This document shows positions 43,782 to 51,904 of a stretch of DNA of 58,027 bases, in pieces (within the stretch, counting starts at the first letter, position 1; every line of letters starts with the position of its first letter). A program made the translations under genes and the position numbers. Source of the DNA: Pseudomonadales bacterium (GTDB taxonomy: Bacteria; Pseudomonadota; Gammaproteobacteria; Pseudomonadales; JANQJO01); assembly GCA_028281605.1 (NCBI GenBank), contig JANQJO010000100.1, positions 1 to 58,027 of the forward strand, written 5' to 3'. The notes under the pieces are model-generated. The model had not been told where the DNA came from. It worked only from the letters and a program-made list of their open reading frames with translations, and did no database searches.

Positions 43782-45107
43782 TCAAGGCTGTTTCAAATAA
43801 GGGGACCAGGCTGGTTCACGCACCTCCCCAATCCTAGCGGGTAATCTTACCTTAACTTGGCCATCTAAAGATACTGCACTTAAGATACCCTTACCACGAT
43901 ATCGAGTCGCATAGATCACCATACTTGCATTAGGCGCCAGACTAGGCGTTTCATCCAAAGATGTCTCTGTCAAAACGTGAAACGTACCCCGCAACAAATC
44001 TTTCACAGCAATATGAAAACGCCCCTGTGAGCGATGCACCATGCCTAAAAATCGACCATCAGCAGACAACACACCCTTAGCATTATAGGACCCTTGAAAC
44101 GTCAAGCGCCGCAAAGAACCGTCTTGTAAGCCCAACTCATACAGCTGTGGCCCTCCACCACGATCCGAGGTAAAGATTAAACTCTTACCATGAGGCATCC
44201 AAGTAGGTTCTGTATCAATAGCATGATGATCAGTCAAGCGAACCAGATTCTTGTTGGCTATTTCTAGCAGATAAATCTCCGGATTACCATCTTTAGACAA
44301 CACCAGGGCCATATAACGACCGTCTGGAGACCAAGCAGGTGCCCCATTAATGCCCTTGAAGTAAGTCAATTGCTGTTGTTGGCCTGTTGTAATATCATGC
44401 AAGTAAATTCCTGGCTTACGGCCTTTATGATAAGAAACATAAGCAATCTGTTTAGCATCAGGAGACCAAGTAGGAGACAAAATAGGTTCATCAGACTGAA
44501 ATAAAGTCACCATACGATGACCATCACTGTCGGCTCGCTTCAATTTGTAAATTTGATCCAAACCTTTACGCTCAACTGAAACATATAATATTTGAGTCGA
44601 GAAGGCGCCACGAACACCGGTGATTTTTTCATAAACTTGATCGCTGACATGATGACTGATGTCTCTAATATTACCTCCAACCCCTTTTTCTGTGAACAAA
44701 AGTCTTTCACGCACCACATCGTAGAGTGCAAACTGATAGCTCAAGGCTTGATCGTTACTCGGTGCAAGTGACCCTATGACCAAGTAATCTACCTCTAAAG
44801 CACGCCATTCTCGAAATAAAATCTCCGTCTCCACAGACGGTCGGCTCAACATCGCTGCCGCATCCAAAGGTTTAAACAAGCCACTACGATACAAATCAGC
44901 ATTGACAATGGTATTGACATTTACTGGCAGCAGGCCAGATCCCTGCCACTGAAAAGGCACTATGGCTATCGAAGTTTGCTGATCAATACCTGAAGTAATC
45001 TCAATCACCAACTCGGTTGCTTCTTGCGTTGCCGCCTGAGCACCAACCACGAACATCAAGAACAAAATGTACCAAGGCACATAAGCTCGATTCTGTTGAT
45101 CACTCAT
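43782..45107 (-). CDS. tolB: Tol-Pal translocation protein TolB
   Basis: A periplasmic beta-propeller protein of about 441 residues. The signal peptide is MSDQQNRAYVPWYILFLMFVVGAQA. The N-terminal domain (~30-160; SIAIVPFQWQGS, IVNADLYRSGLF) is followed by a six-bladed propeller with the repeated WSPD and SDRGGxPQLY-type motifs (ILSPTWSPDAKQIAYVS, GAPAWSPDGRYMALVLS). I chose the ATG at 45107; an upstream in-frame TTG at 45137 overlaps the tolA stop and would spoil the signal peptide. TolB shuttles between Pal, TolA and OmpA. Confidence 0.96.
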   Translation of the reverse strand: MSDQQNRAYVPWYILFLMFVVGAQAATQEATELVIEITSGIDQQTSIAIVPFQWQGSGLLPVNVNTIVNADLYRSGLFKPLDAAAMLSRPSVETEILFREWRALEVDYLVIGSLAPSNDQALSYQFALYDVVRERLLFTEKGVGGNIRDISHHVSDQVYEKITGVRGAFSTQILYVSVERKGLDQIYKLKRADSDGHRMVTLFQSDEPILSPTWSPDAKQIAYVSYHKGRKPGIYLHDITTGQQQQLTYFKGINGAPAWSPDGRYMALVLSKDGNPEIYLLEIANKNLVRLTDHHAIDTEPTWMPHGKSLIFTSDRGGGPQLYELGLQDGSLRRLTFQGSYNAKGVLSADGRFLGMVHRSQGRFHIAVKDLLRGTFHVLTETSLDETPSLAPNASMVIYATRYRGKGILSAVSLDGQVKVRLPARIGEVREPAWSPYLKQP

Positions 45108-45133
45108 ACGATTTTTTAATTGACAAGTTACAC

Positions 45134-45919
45134 TCAAAGAGGCAAATCCTCTGGTCTAAATGGAAATTGTATACTACGGAAATACTGATCGAAAATCTTA
45201 GGATCATCAGGCACAGGTAAAGTTCCTACTCTTTGCATCGCCTTTAAGGCAGCACGATCTAAGGCCGCATCTCCACTCGATTTGATGAGAGTCACTTGGT
45301 TCACTAGCCCATCAGGCAGTAATTTTACCAACAATACAGTTTCCATGCCATTACGAGCACTGGCCGGTCGCGACCACTGCTGTTCGATAGAGCGCCTAAT
45401 AAGCCCCATATACTCTTCCACAACAGCCACTTCTTCTGCCAAAGCAGCTTGTTCTGCTTGAATTTGGGCTTCCAATGCCTGCATGGTTTGTGCCTCTTGC
45501 TCTAGAAGCACATTCAAATCAGGCTCTATAGGCAAAGCCAAAGTCGGCTTTTTCGGCCGAGGCGGTGCTTCTTTCTTTTTTTTGGGCTGAGCCTGAGTCT
45601 TAGGTTGAGCAGACTTGTTCTGCTTTTGTTCTACACTGGCTTTAGGTTTACGCACTGTTTTTGCAGCAGGCTTAACCTTATCTTTAGGTTGGGGTTGTTT
45701 TGATTTTTTATCAGTTTTTATTGCTGGCTGCTGTGACTTTTCAGCCTTTATTGCGGGCATTAAACTCACCTGCATAAACAAAGGTCGTGGATGCGGCTTC
45801 ACTTCAGAATTGAGCCAACCCGCACTCACAGCAATAAGCAAAATGATTACAATGTGAAACGTCAAACTCCACAAAGTAGCAAGCCAATAACTACTAGGTT
45901 TAAATACTTTTGTTGTCAT
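45134..45919 (-). CDS. tolA: Energy-transducing protein TolA
   Basis: A 261-residue protein: one N-terminal membrane helix (SLTFHIVIILLIAVSAGWL, containing the SxxxH motif that contacts TolQR), a Lys/Pro/Ala-rich periplasmic spacer (~60-135) and a helical stretch with AQIQAEQAALAEEVAVV. The C-terminal domain follows (YMGLIRRSIEQQW, VTLIKSSGDAALDRAALKAM, FRSIQFPF). Start at ATG 45919 (a TTG precedes it). It transmits proton-motive force from TolQR to Pal/TolB. It keeps the H in the membrane helix although tolQ is not in this operon. Confidence 0.95.
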   Translation of the reverse strand: MTTKVFKPSSYWLATLWSLTFHIVIILLIAVSAGWLNSEVKPHPRPLFMQVSLMPAIKAEKSQQPAIKTDKKSKQPQPKDKVKPAAKTVRKPKASVEQKQNKSAQPKTQAQPKKKKEAPPRPKKPTLALPIEPDLNVLLEQEAQTMQALEAQIQAEQAALAEEVAVVEEYMGLIRRSIEQQWSRPASARNGMETVLLVKLLPDGLVNQVTLIKSSGDAALDRAALKAMQRVGTLPVPDDPKIFDQYFRSIQFPFRPEDLPL

Positions 45920-45979
45920 CAACGCTTTGTTCTCAAAACCGTTCCTAGGCTTACAGCAACTTACTTTTTTATACTAAAA

Positions 45980-46399
45980 TTATTCGGTTGTTTTTAAATC
46001 AGAAGTAATCAACCCTACCCCTTTGACTCCAGTTTTCTGCAATTCACTCATCAAAAATATCACTTTTGCATAAGGCACTCGACCATCCCCTTCAATCAAA
46101 ACTTGTGCATTAGGCTTCTGCTGAAGAATTTTTCGAATTTGGTCTTGTATCTCTAGCAAATCAGTGGGCTGATCAGGGGTTTTGACCAAATTAAAATAAT
46201 ATTGGCCTTGCTGATCAATAGAAACAATTAAGGGTTCTTCTTTTTGCGGTAAAGATGGAGCATCCGCTGCTGGCAACTGCAGCACAATGCCTTGTGTAAT
46301 TAATGGGGCTGTTACCATAAAGACGACCAACAGCACCAACATTACATCAATGTAAGGTACTACGTTAATATCAGAGATGGGTCTTTTACGCACTGGCAT
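45980..46399 (-). CDS. tolR: TolR (ExbD-type) proton channel subunit
   Basis: A 139-residue protein: basic N-terminus RKRPISDINVVPYIDVMLVLLVVFMVTAPLI with the essential membrane Asp in YIDVMLVLL, then a periplasmic domain (LPQKEEPLIVSIDQQGQYYF, VLIEGDGRVPYAKVIFLMSEL). This is a full-length TolR. It begins 30 bases after a sigma-70-like promoter and is the first gene of the operon; tolQ (and ybgC), which normally precede it, are not here. TolR works only with TolQ, so a tolQ gene must be elsewhere or another ExbB-type protein fills in. Confidence 0.94.
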   Translation of the reverse strand: MPVRKRPISDINVVPYIDVMLVLLVVFMVTAPLITQGIVLQLPAADAPSLPQKEEPLIVSIDQQGQYYFNLVKTPDQPTDLLEIQDQIRKILQQKPNAQVLIEGDGRVPYAKVIFLMSELQKTGVKGVGLITSDLKTTE

Positions 46400-46436
46400 G
46401 GCTCATATCAACTAATGCCCTAGTTTAACCGGAATC

Positions 46437-46465
46437 ATTATATAAGCACACAGCCCAACATTCAA
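46437..46465 (-). promoter_or_regulatory. Sigma-70 promoter of tolR
   Basis: On the minus strand: TTGAAT, 17 bases, TATAAT. The -10 is at 46442-46437 and the -35 at 46465-46460. The spacing is ideal and the expected start is about 30 bases before the tolR ATG. Confidence 0.8.
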
Positions 46466-46566
46466 GATTAAAAAGCAACCAAGAATAACCTTTGTTAGAC
46501 ATTTCCATATTCAAGTTCTATGATTTTTATAATCAACGCAAAAAAAAGCATCAAGGATCTAAAAAA

Positions 46567-47142
46567 ATGACAAACGAAAGCTGGATTTCGGCAAATGACC
46601 CTGAACTGTTAGCATCCATCACCAAACACGAAGGTGACAAAGAGACCATTTACAAATGCATCGAGAGCGGCTCTCTACAAACAGCCAACGGTTGTGATTT
46701 TCAGGCGTGCAAAGCTAAAAATCTTTGGCCTTCTTATTTGGATTCTGAAGGTTTACCTACCGTAGGCATAGGCCACTTAATTACTAACAAAGAAAAATAT
46801 GACTGTCATGCAGGCTTAACCGATGAACTTGTGATGCAGCAACTGGCAGAAGATGTCCAAACTCATTTAAATGGCGCAAAAAAATTGGCAGAACAACTGA
46901 ATATGCAAATAGAGAGTAATCTTATTGTTCAGCGCTTTATGACAGAAATGTGTTTTAACATTGGGGCGAACGCTTATGCTAATTTCAAAAATGGGCTCAA
47001 AAAACTAAGATCCGCTGTCAATGGAGATGGCGAGTTTACTTATAATAATGCGGCCGATGAACATCTAAATTCAAAGTGGGCCAGGCAAGTAAAAAGTCGC
47101 GCCACTGACATGGTCGATACGCTCAGAAAGCTTGATTCATAA
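46567..47142 (+). CDS. GH24 (T4-type) lysozyme
   Basis: A 191-residue protein from the ATG at 46567 (AAGGA nine bases upstream; an upstream TTG at 46492 in the same frame is unlikely). The catalytic Glu is in SITKHEGDKE near residue 20. The GLPTVGIGHLIT motif (~60-71) supplies the Asp/Thr-type second site. FMTEMCFNIGANAYANFKNGLKKL and ARQVKSRATDM complete the endolysin fold. It has no signal peptide, which is usual for phage-type lysozymes but odd for a lone chromosomal gene. An insertion of ~30 residues, containing three cysteines, lies between the Glu and the GLPT motif. No holin or other phage gene is nearby. Confidence 0.85.
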   Translation: MTNESWISANDPELLASITKHEGDKETIYKCIESGSLQTANGCDFQACKAKNLWPSYLDSEGLPTVGIGHLITNKEKYDCHAGLTDELVMQQLAEDVQTHLNGAKKLAEQLNMQIESNLIVQRFMTEMCFNIGANAYANFKNGLKKLRSAVNGDGEFTYNNAADEHLNSKWARQVKSRATDMVDTLRKLDS

Positions 47143-47187
47143 CTTTTACGTAAGTACTAAAACAACCCTCATAACCCAATAAACCTA

Positions 47188-47286
47188 GGAACGTACACGA
47201 AATAACTTTAACATTTGTCACTCCTGAACTCGCTTTGCTCAAACACGCATCCGCTCTAAGCGTTAAAGTTATTTCATGCACGCTCC
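47188..47286. repeat. Family-1 palindromic element, copy 6
   Basis: A 99-bp inverted repeat with arms GGAACGTACACGAAATAAC and its near-complement and the loop shared with copy 1. It is flanked by CTA at 47185-47187 and 47287-47289. It lies between the lysozyme gene and the ankyrin gene. Confidence 0.95.
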
Positions 47287-47499
47287 CTACCCTAAACTTT
47301 CACTATATTTCTATAATGCTGAAAAACCGACCTATACATCAAAATATAACTTTACAAAAAATAATCAAGAACTGTAAAATAAACTTAATAAACCATTATC
47401 AAGCAGTAACAGTGTCTCATGAGTTAAATATATTGTTCTAATATGCCTATACAAAGGGTATAACAGTATCCATAAAACAAAATCAAAGAAAAAATAAAC

Positions 47500-50400
47500 A
47501 TGGATAACCCCAGACTTATTATCAATCAGACTCGAACAAACCCACGACAGGGTTCAGATGAAGCCTTACCCCCCAGCACGACTGTTCTCGCAAAAGTAAG
47601 CTCCGACCCTATAAAACCAATAAAAAGAGCATACCATACATTTTGCTCACATATGAGAGGACCAAAATCATGGATCAAAACCTTCAAAAATGCTCACCAA
47701 CGCCTACGATACACAACTGAAACGCGCGTTCTCAGAGCCGTATTAAAAAACAAAAAAAATCACCAAAATTTTGCTATCTCCAACTTCTTAACCAACAAAC
47801 CAGAACTAACAAATATACACCCAAAATATCTATCAAAACTACTTACATACGCCATAAAAAACAATGATGCAAACATTGCTTCTCTTATAATAACCAAGAC
47901 TGAACTGAAATTGCCACAAACTGCTAATGACCTCATCAGTTTATTAAACTTACTGGCCACGCACAAAAAAATACAAGCCATACAAGCTACTTTGAATAAA
48001 AGTGATTTGTCACATTTATTAGAACTAAATCTCCTAGACAGCATCACTCGTGATACAATATACGAATTAAAACTAGAAAAGTCATCAACAACAGCCTTAG
48101 AAGAAATTGTAAAAACAAGTTCAAATGATCACGAAAAAAAAATCGCAAGTAAAATTCTTGCATTCAGAGGCATAGCATCAAAACAAAGTTTTAGCTCAGT
48201 TAAGGATCATATAGAAGCTTTCCTTAACACTGAAGACACCACATTCAACACTAAAGACATACAAACTAAAAAGACCCTATTAATCTCTGCAATAGAAGAA
48301 ACAAATCCAGAAGCACTAAAGTATTTATTAAATAGGGGAGCAGACTTATTTACTCAAGATTTCGAAAATAAAAACGCTTTATTTTACATTGAGAAAAAAA
48401 AACAGCTACTCGCATCAAAAGAAATTAGAGAAACTTTAACAGCAATATTAGAAGAAAAAATAAAAACAATATATGAAACACCAAACCAACGAATAGGCTG
48501 CCTAATAGACCACCTAAAAAACCTAAATAAATTATGTGAAATTTGCTTTGTATCTGCTTTAAAGCATCAAGATACTAGAAATCTACAATATTTATTAAAC
48601 ATTATTACTTCAAAACAAGAAATTTTCAGCAAAGAAACTGGTTTAAAAATTTTAACCCACACCTACCGAACCCAAAATATCAATATTATCAACCTGGTAC
48701 AGGAAAAAAGGCTTAATTTTATACTTAACTTAGAAAACATAAAAGGGACTTCCCTCAAAATTAAAAGTTTACCCGACCTCGACATATTAGATCTTTTAAA
48801 AATAACTGGATTAATAGAAGCTAGCCGAATACCCGACACAGATCAAATGGAATTCTTTTTAGCAGAACCATATAATAATCAAAACCACACAGCTATCATA
48901 CAAGTTAAAATAGCGCTATTAACCGATGTGTGCACACGTGGCGATAACAGACTATTAAGAATATTTATCAAACAATCCAATTTTATTTTTAACTCAGATA
49001 CAGTAAAAGCAGCTTACAAAGAAATTAAAAGGCACATATCATCCAACCCCGACTTCACCAACCTTACTAGCATAACACAATGCTGTGATCAACTTATCCA
49101 AGCTGGATTAAAGCAATCGATTATGGAAGGCAATATAGAAAACACAAGATTTTTTATAGAAAAAAAAACCGATCATAAAGTCAGTCTATCTAGAAAATTT
49201 CAATACCAACTTTTAATACTAGCAATCAACAGTAAAAACAATGCTACAGTAGAAACTTTACTAGCAAGCCCTCTTCGCCACATCAGAGATAAAGAAATAT
49301 TACAGAAAGCTAGCCAAAAAAACACCACTAAAGAGATAAAAGAGACAATCGGTGTGTTTAGTACGGACTCTTTCAACGACTTGCGAACAGCAATTAAAGA
49401 GAATAACACAATTAAATTTCATAATCTTTATACTCTATTCATCAATAACACACCAAAAAGGACTGCAATAGCTACAGCACTACTACACACAGCCTTAGCC
49501 TACAAAGTTGATGACGATATCATCATGGAACTTATCAAATATGGTGTCAATGCAAATTGGTATTGTTATAACAAAACACCTTTGATAATGGCCATTGAAC
49601 AGGGGAAATGGAAAGTCATGAATCAATTACTTGCCAAAGGAGCTGATGCCTCTCTTCGCGACAAAAAATATGATTATACTCCTTTATATTACATTTTAGA
49701 CTTAGATGAAATCGACACTACAAAGGCTTTCACCTCTTTTCTAAAACACAGCCCAACAACATTACACGACAATTTGACACTAGAGGTAGAAATTACACTC
49801 TACAATTACCTTCTGGGCAATAAAAACATAACTCAACGAGAAGAAAAAATAGCGGCTTTACTAAAAATTCCGCACGTTCAATTGAGTTCTACACAAAATG
49901 CTCATGACCCTATCACTGCCATATCGTACTCTAAAATCAAAACAAAATTAGATCAATACACTCAATCTAACACCCCAACAAACACCAGTAACATCCTTAA
50001 AGAAACGTGGAATCTTATATTTGAAGAAAAAATACCTGAAAGTATAATGGAATCAAATTCTTTTGAAACAAGCGTTGTTGAACTTGAACAAGCTCTTAAT
50101 AAAAAAACGCCAAAGACGGGAAATATAGAACAACTGAAAAGTTTTTTCACTGTCATGTTCTACTATCACACAAGCCCACACGCATCGAAAAAGGCCATAC
50201 AATTCATTGAGCAAACATGGCGAATGATTCAATGCATTGAAACAGACCCAGAAATTCTACAGCACTTATTTTTACATGAAAATAATCATTCAATGAATAA
50301 AGAATTACTAAAAGAAACATGTATTGAAAGTTTTATCAAATCCATAAGCAGCATACATATACATTATGATGCATATAACAAAAAAACATTCCAAATTTAT

Positions 50401-50850
50401 TGCATAGACGGCCAAATAGGCAGAATTTGTTCAACCTTTACAGGCATTTTCAAGGGCTTTGAGCTAAACAGCCTAGAGCTGTTAAATAACAGCATTCTAA
50501 ACCTCATCCATCAAAAAGCAGAAGAATATTTTCAAAATCATAAAGATCAGAAACAACTCTTAGAGCATTTAGAAAAACAGAAAAATCAGGCAACAACACA
50601 AACTGATAAAGATAAGTTAGAAAATATCAATAAACAGCTACAAGGCTTAAATCAAAAGCTTTTTAAATACATTGAAGCTGCCATTATAGAACAATACTCA
50701 AACGATCAAACTCAATCTGAAAGCCCTGACAATAAATTGATAAGGCTCTGCGTTAATGCACTCATCGGCAAACATCTTTCTGAAAATGGCTACTTTATAT
50801 ATAACGAAGAAGAAACAGACATATTATTGACAGATAATATATCCCTATAG
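47500..50850 (+). CDS. Large ankyrin-repeat protein (effector candidate)
   Basis: A 1116-residue, very Lys/Asn/Ile-rich protein without a signal peptide or membrane segment. Ankyrin-like units are visible: TLLISAIEETNPEALKYLLN followed by RGADLF (~258-285) and TPLIMAIEQGKWKVMNQLLA followed by KGADASLRD (~690-720). Much of the rest is helical and may be degenerate ankyrin. A coiled coil lies near 1015-1070 (LEHLEKQKNQATTQTDKDKL). The stop TAG (50848-50850) falls inside a family-3 palindrome, so the present C-terminus may have been set by an insertion. Large ankyrin proteins are frequent type IV effectors in Legionellales; that role here is inference. Confidence 0.72.
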   Translation: MDNPRLIINQTRTNPRQGSDEALPPSTTVLAKVSSDPIKPIKRAYHTFCSHMRGPKSWIKTFKNAHQRLRYTTETRVLRAVLKNKKNHQNFAISNFLTNKPELTNIHPKYLSKLLTYAIKNNDANIASLIITKTELKLPQTANDLISLLNLLATHKKIQAIQATLNKSDLSHLLELNLLDSITRDTIYELKLEKSSTTALEEIVKTSSNDHEKKIASKILAFRGIASKQSFSSVKDHIEAFLNTEDTTFNTKDIQTKKTLLISAIEETNPEALKYLLNRGADLFTQDFENKNALFYIEKKKQLLASKEIRETLTAILEEKIKTIYETPNQRIGCLIDHLKNLNKLCEICFVSALKHQDTRNLQYLLNIITSKQEIFSKETGLKILTHTYRTQNINIINLVQEKRLNFILNLENIKGTSLKIKSLPDLDILDLLKITGLIEASRIPDTDQMEFFLAEPYNNQNHTAIIQVKIALLTDVCTRGDNRLLRIFIKQSNFIFNSDTVKAAYKEIKRHISSNPDFTNLTSITQCCDQLIQAGLKQSIMEGNIENTRFFIEKKTDHKVSLSRKFQYQLLILAINSKNNATVETLLASPLRHIRDKEILQKASQKNTTKEIKETIGVFSTDSFNDLRTAIKENNTIKFHNLYTLFINNTPKRTAIATALLHTALAYKVDDDIIMELIKYGVNANWYCYNKTPLIMAIEQGKWKVMNQLLAKGADASLRDKKYDYTPLYYILDLDEIDTTKAFTSFLKHSPTTLHDNLTLEVEITLYNYLLGNKNITQREEKIAALLKIPHVQLSSTQNAHDPITAISYSKIKTKLDQYTQSNTPTNTSNILKETWNLIFEEKIPESIMESNSFETSVVELEQALNKKTPKTGNIEQLKSFFTVMFYYHTSPHASKKAIQFIEQTWRMIQCIETDPEILQHLFLHENNHSMNKELLKETCIESFIKSISSIHIHYDAYNKKTFQIYCIDGQIGRICSTFTGIFKGFELNSLELLNNSILNLIHQKAEEYFQNHKDQKQLLEHLEKQKNQATTQTDKDKLENINKQLQGLNQKLFKYIEAAIIEQYSNDQTQSESPDNKLIRLCVNALIGKHLSENGYFIYNEEETDILLTDNISL

Positions 50851-50970
50851 CGGTTTTCAGAATGGTTAGATGTAGGCGCCGACAAGTGAGAGCCGCTGAG
50901 TGTATAAATAATACATGATGCGGTCGATCGAGGAAGGCAACAACCATTAACCTTTCTGAAAGCCGCTATA
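50846..50970. repeat. Family-3 palindromic element, copy B
   Basis: A 125-bp inverted repeat. TATAGCGGTTTTCAGAATGG on the left pairs with CCTTTCTGAAAGCCGCTATA on the right, with two mismatches over 23 bp. The interior contains GAGTGTATAAATAATAC and GCAACAA, shared with copy A at 21544-21672, while the arms differ completely. Its first bases include the stop codon of the ankyrin gene. Confidence 0.88.
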
Positions 50971-51069
50971 TAACTCAATGGCGGCATCCAAAATAAATAT
51001 CGAATTATTCTGTATTTCTCTATAATCGAGTCAAAGGGGCATCGCCCATCATATTTACTTTACTTCCTC

Positions 51070-51900
51070 CTAAAAAGAAATCGTCAACCGACAATGTTGC
51101 AAAACTGGGAAATCAGATCGTAAACGCTCTACTTTTTTTACATCAAAATCTGCAACAATCACTGCAGACCCATAGCGTGCTTCTCCCAAAAACGTACCCC
51201 ATGGATCTACGATACAACTGTGCCCGTAAGTCTTTCTTTTCCTGTCATGCTGCCCACCTTGATTACAGGCCACTACATAGGCTAAATTTTCAATAGCTCT
51301 TGTTCGAACCAGGCTATGCCAGTGTGCCTGCCCCGTTTTTTCTGTAAAAGCACTGGGTACTAAAAAAATTTGCGCACCTTTTTGTGCCATGTAACGAAAT
51401 AATTCTGGAAACCTTAAATCGTAACATACCGCTAACCCCACTTTCCCGAAAGGTGTCTCAACAACTTCTATACTATCTCCACCAGTAAATGTATCAGATT
51501 CACAATACGCACCTACTTTATCACCAACAATGGCATCAAATAAATGCATTTTATGGTATTCAGCAACGCTACAACCCATCTCATCAATCAAAACAGCACT
51601 TGAAAATAACTTATCTCGTTTTTCTGTCACATCAATCGATAACTGTGGTTGAGTACCACAGCATATCCAAACTTGATGCTTACGAGCAAAAGCAGCCAAT
51701 TCGTCCCGAACTTGAGTATGCTTTACCGTATCTTCAGCATAATCCCGATAATGATTGTGCGAAAATACAATAAAATGCTCTGGCAATACCAACAACTTGG
51801 CTTCTTCAGTCACAGCTTGTATCATCAAACGCAAAGCCGTCTCAAGATTAACCTGCCAATCAGAACCACTGACCATTTGTATAGATGCCACTCTTACCAC
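51070..51900 (-). CDS. Carbon-nitrogen hydrolase, Nit/YbeM-like (omega-amidase or deaminated-glutathione amidase)
   Basis: A 276-residue nitrilase-superfamily enzyme. The catalytic triad is visible: Glu in LLVLPEHFIV (~42), Lys in EYHKMHLFD (~113) and Cys in VGLAVCYDLRFPEL (~153). LVRTRAIENLAYVVACNQGG and GHSCIVDPWG are also family motifs. The GTG start lies four bases after the yhdP stop, so it is coupled to yhdP, the common rng-yhdP-nitrilase order in gammaproteobacteria. Likely role: repair of deaminated glutathione or an omega-amidase; substrate not decided from sequence. A weak hairpin (GGGC GAT GCCC) follows near 51036. Confidence 0.88.
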   Translation of the reverse strand: MVRVASIQMVSGSDWQVNLETALRLMIQAVTEEAKLLVLPEHFIVFSHNHYRDYAEDTVKHTQVRDELAAFARKHQVWICCGTQPQLSIDVTEKRDKLFSSAVLIDEMGCSVAEYHKMHLFDAIVGDKVGAYCESDTFTGGDSIEVVETPFGKVGLAVCYDLRFPELFRYMAQKGAQIFLVPSAFTEKTGQAHWHSLVRTRAIENLAYVVACNQGGQHDRKRKTYGHSCIVDPWGTFLGEARYGSAVIVADFDVKKVERLRSDFPVLQHCRLTISF

Positions 51901-51904
51901 TAAT

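Noticed and set aside
46492..46566. Upstream TTG extension of the lysozyme gene
   Set aside because: The ATG at 46567 has AAGGA at correct spacing, and the extension is lysine-rich with no signal peptide.
50885..50920. TATA-containing core of the family-3 element as a promoter
   Set aside because: No matching -35 element or downstream gene in the right orientation; the sequence is explained as the shared repeat core.
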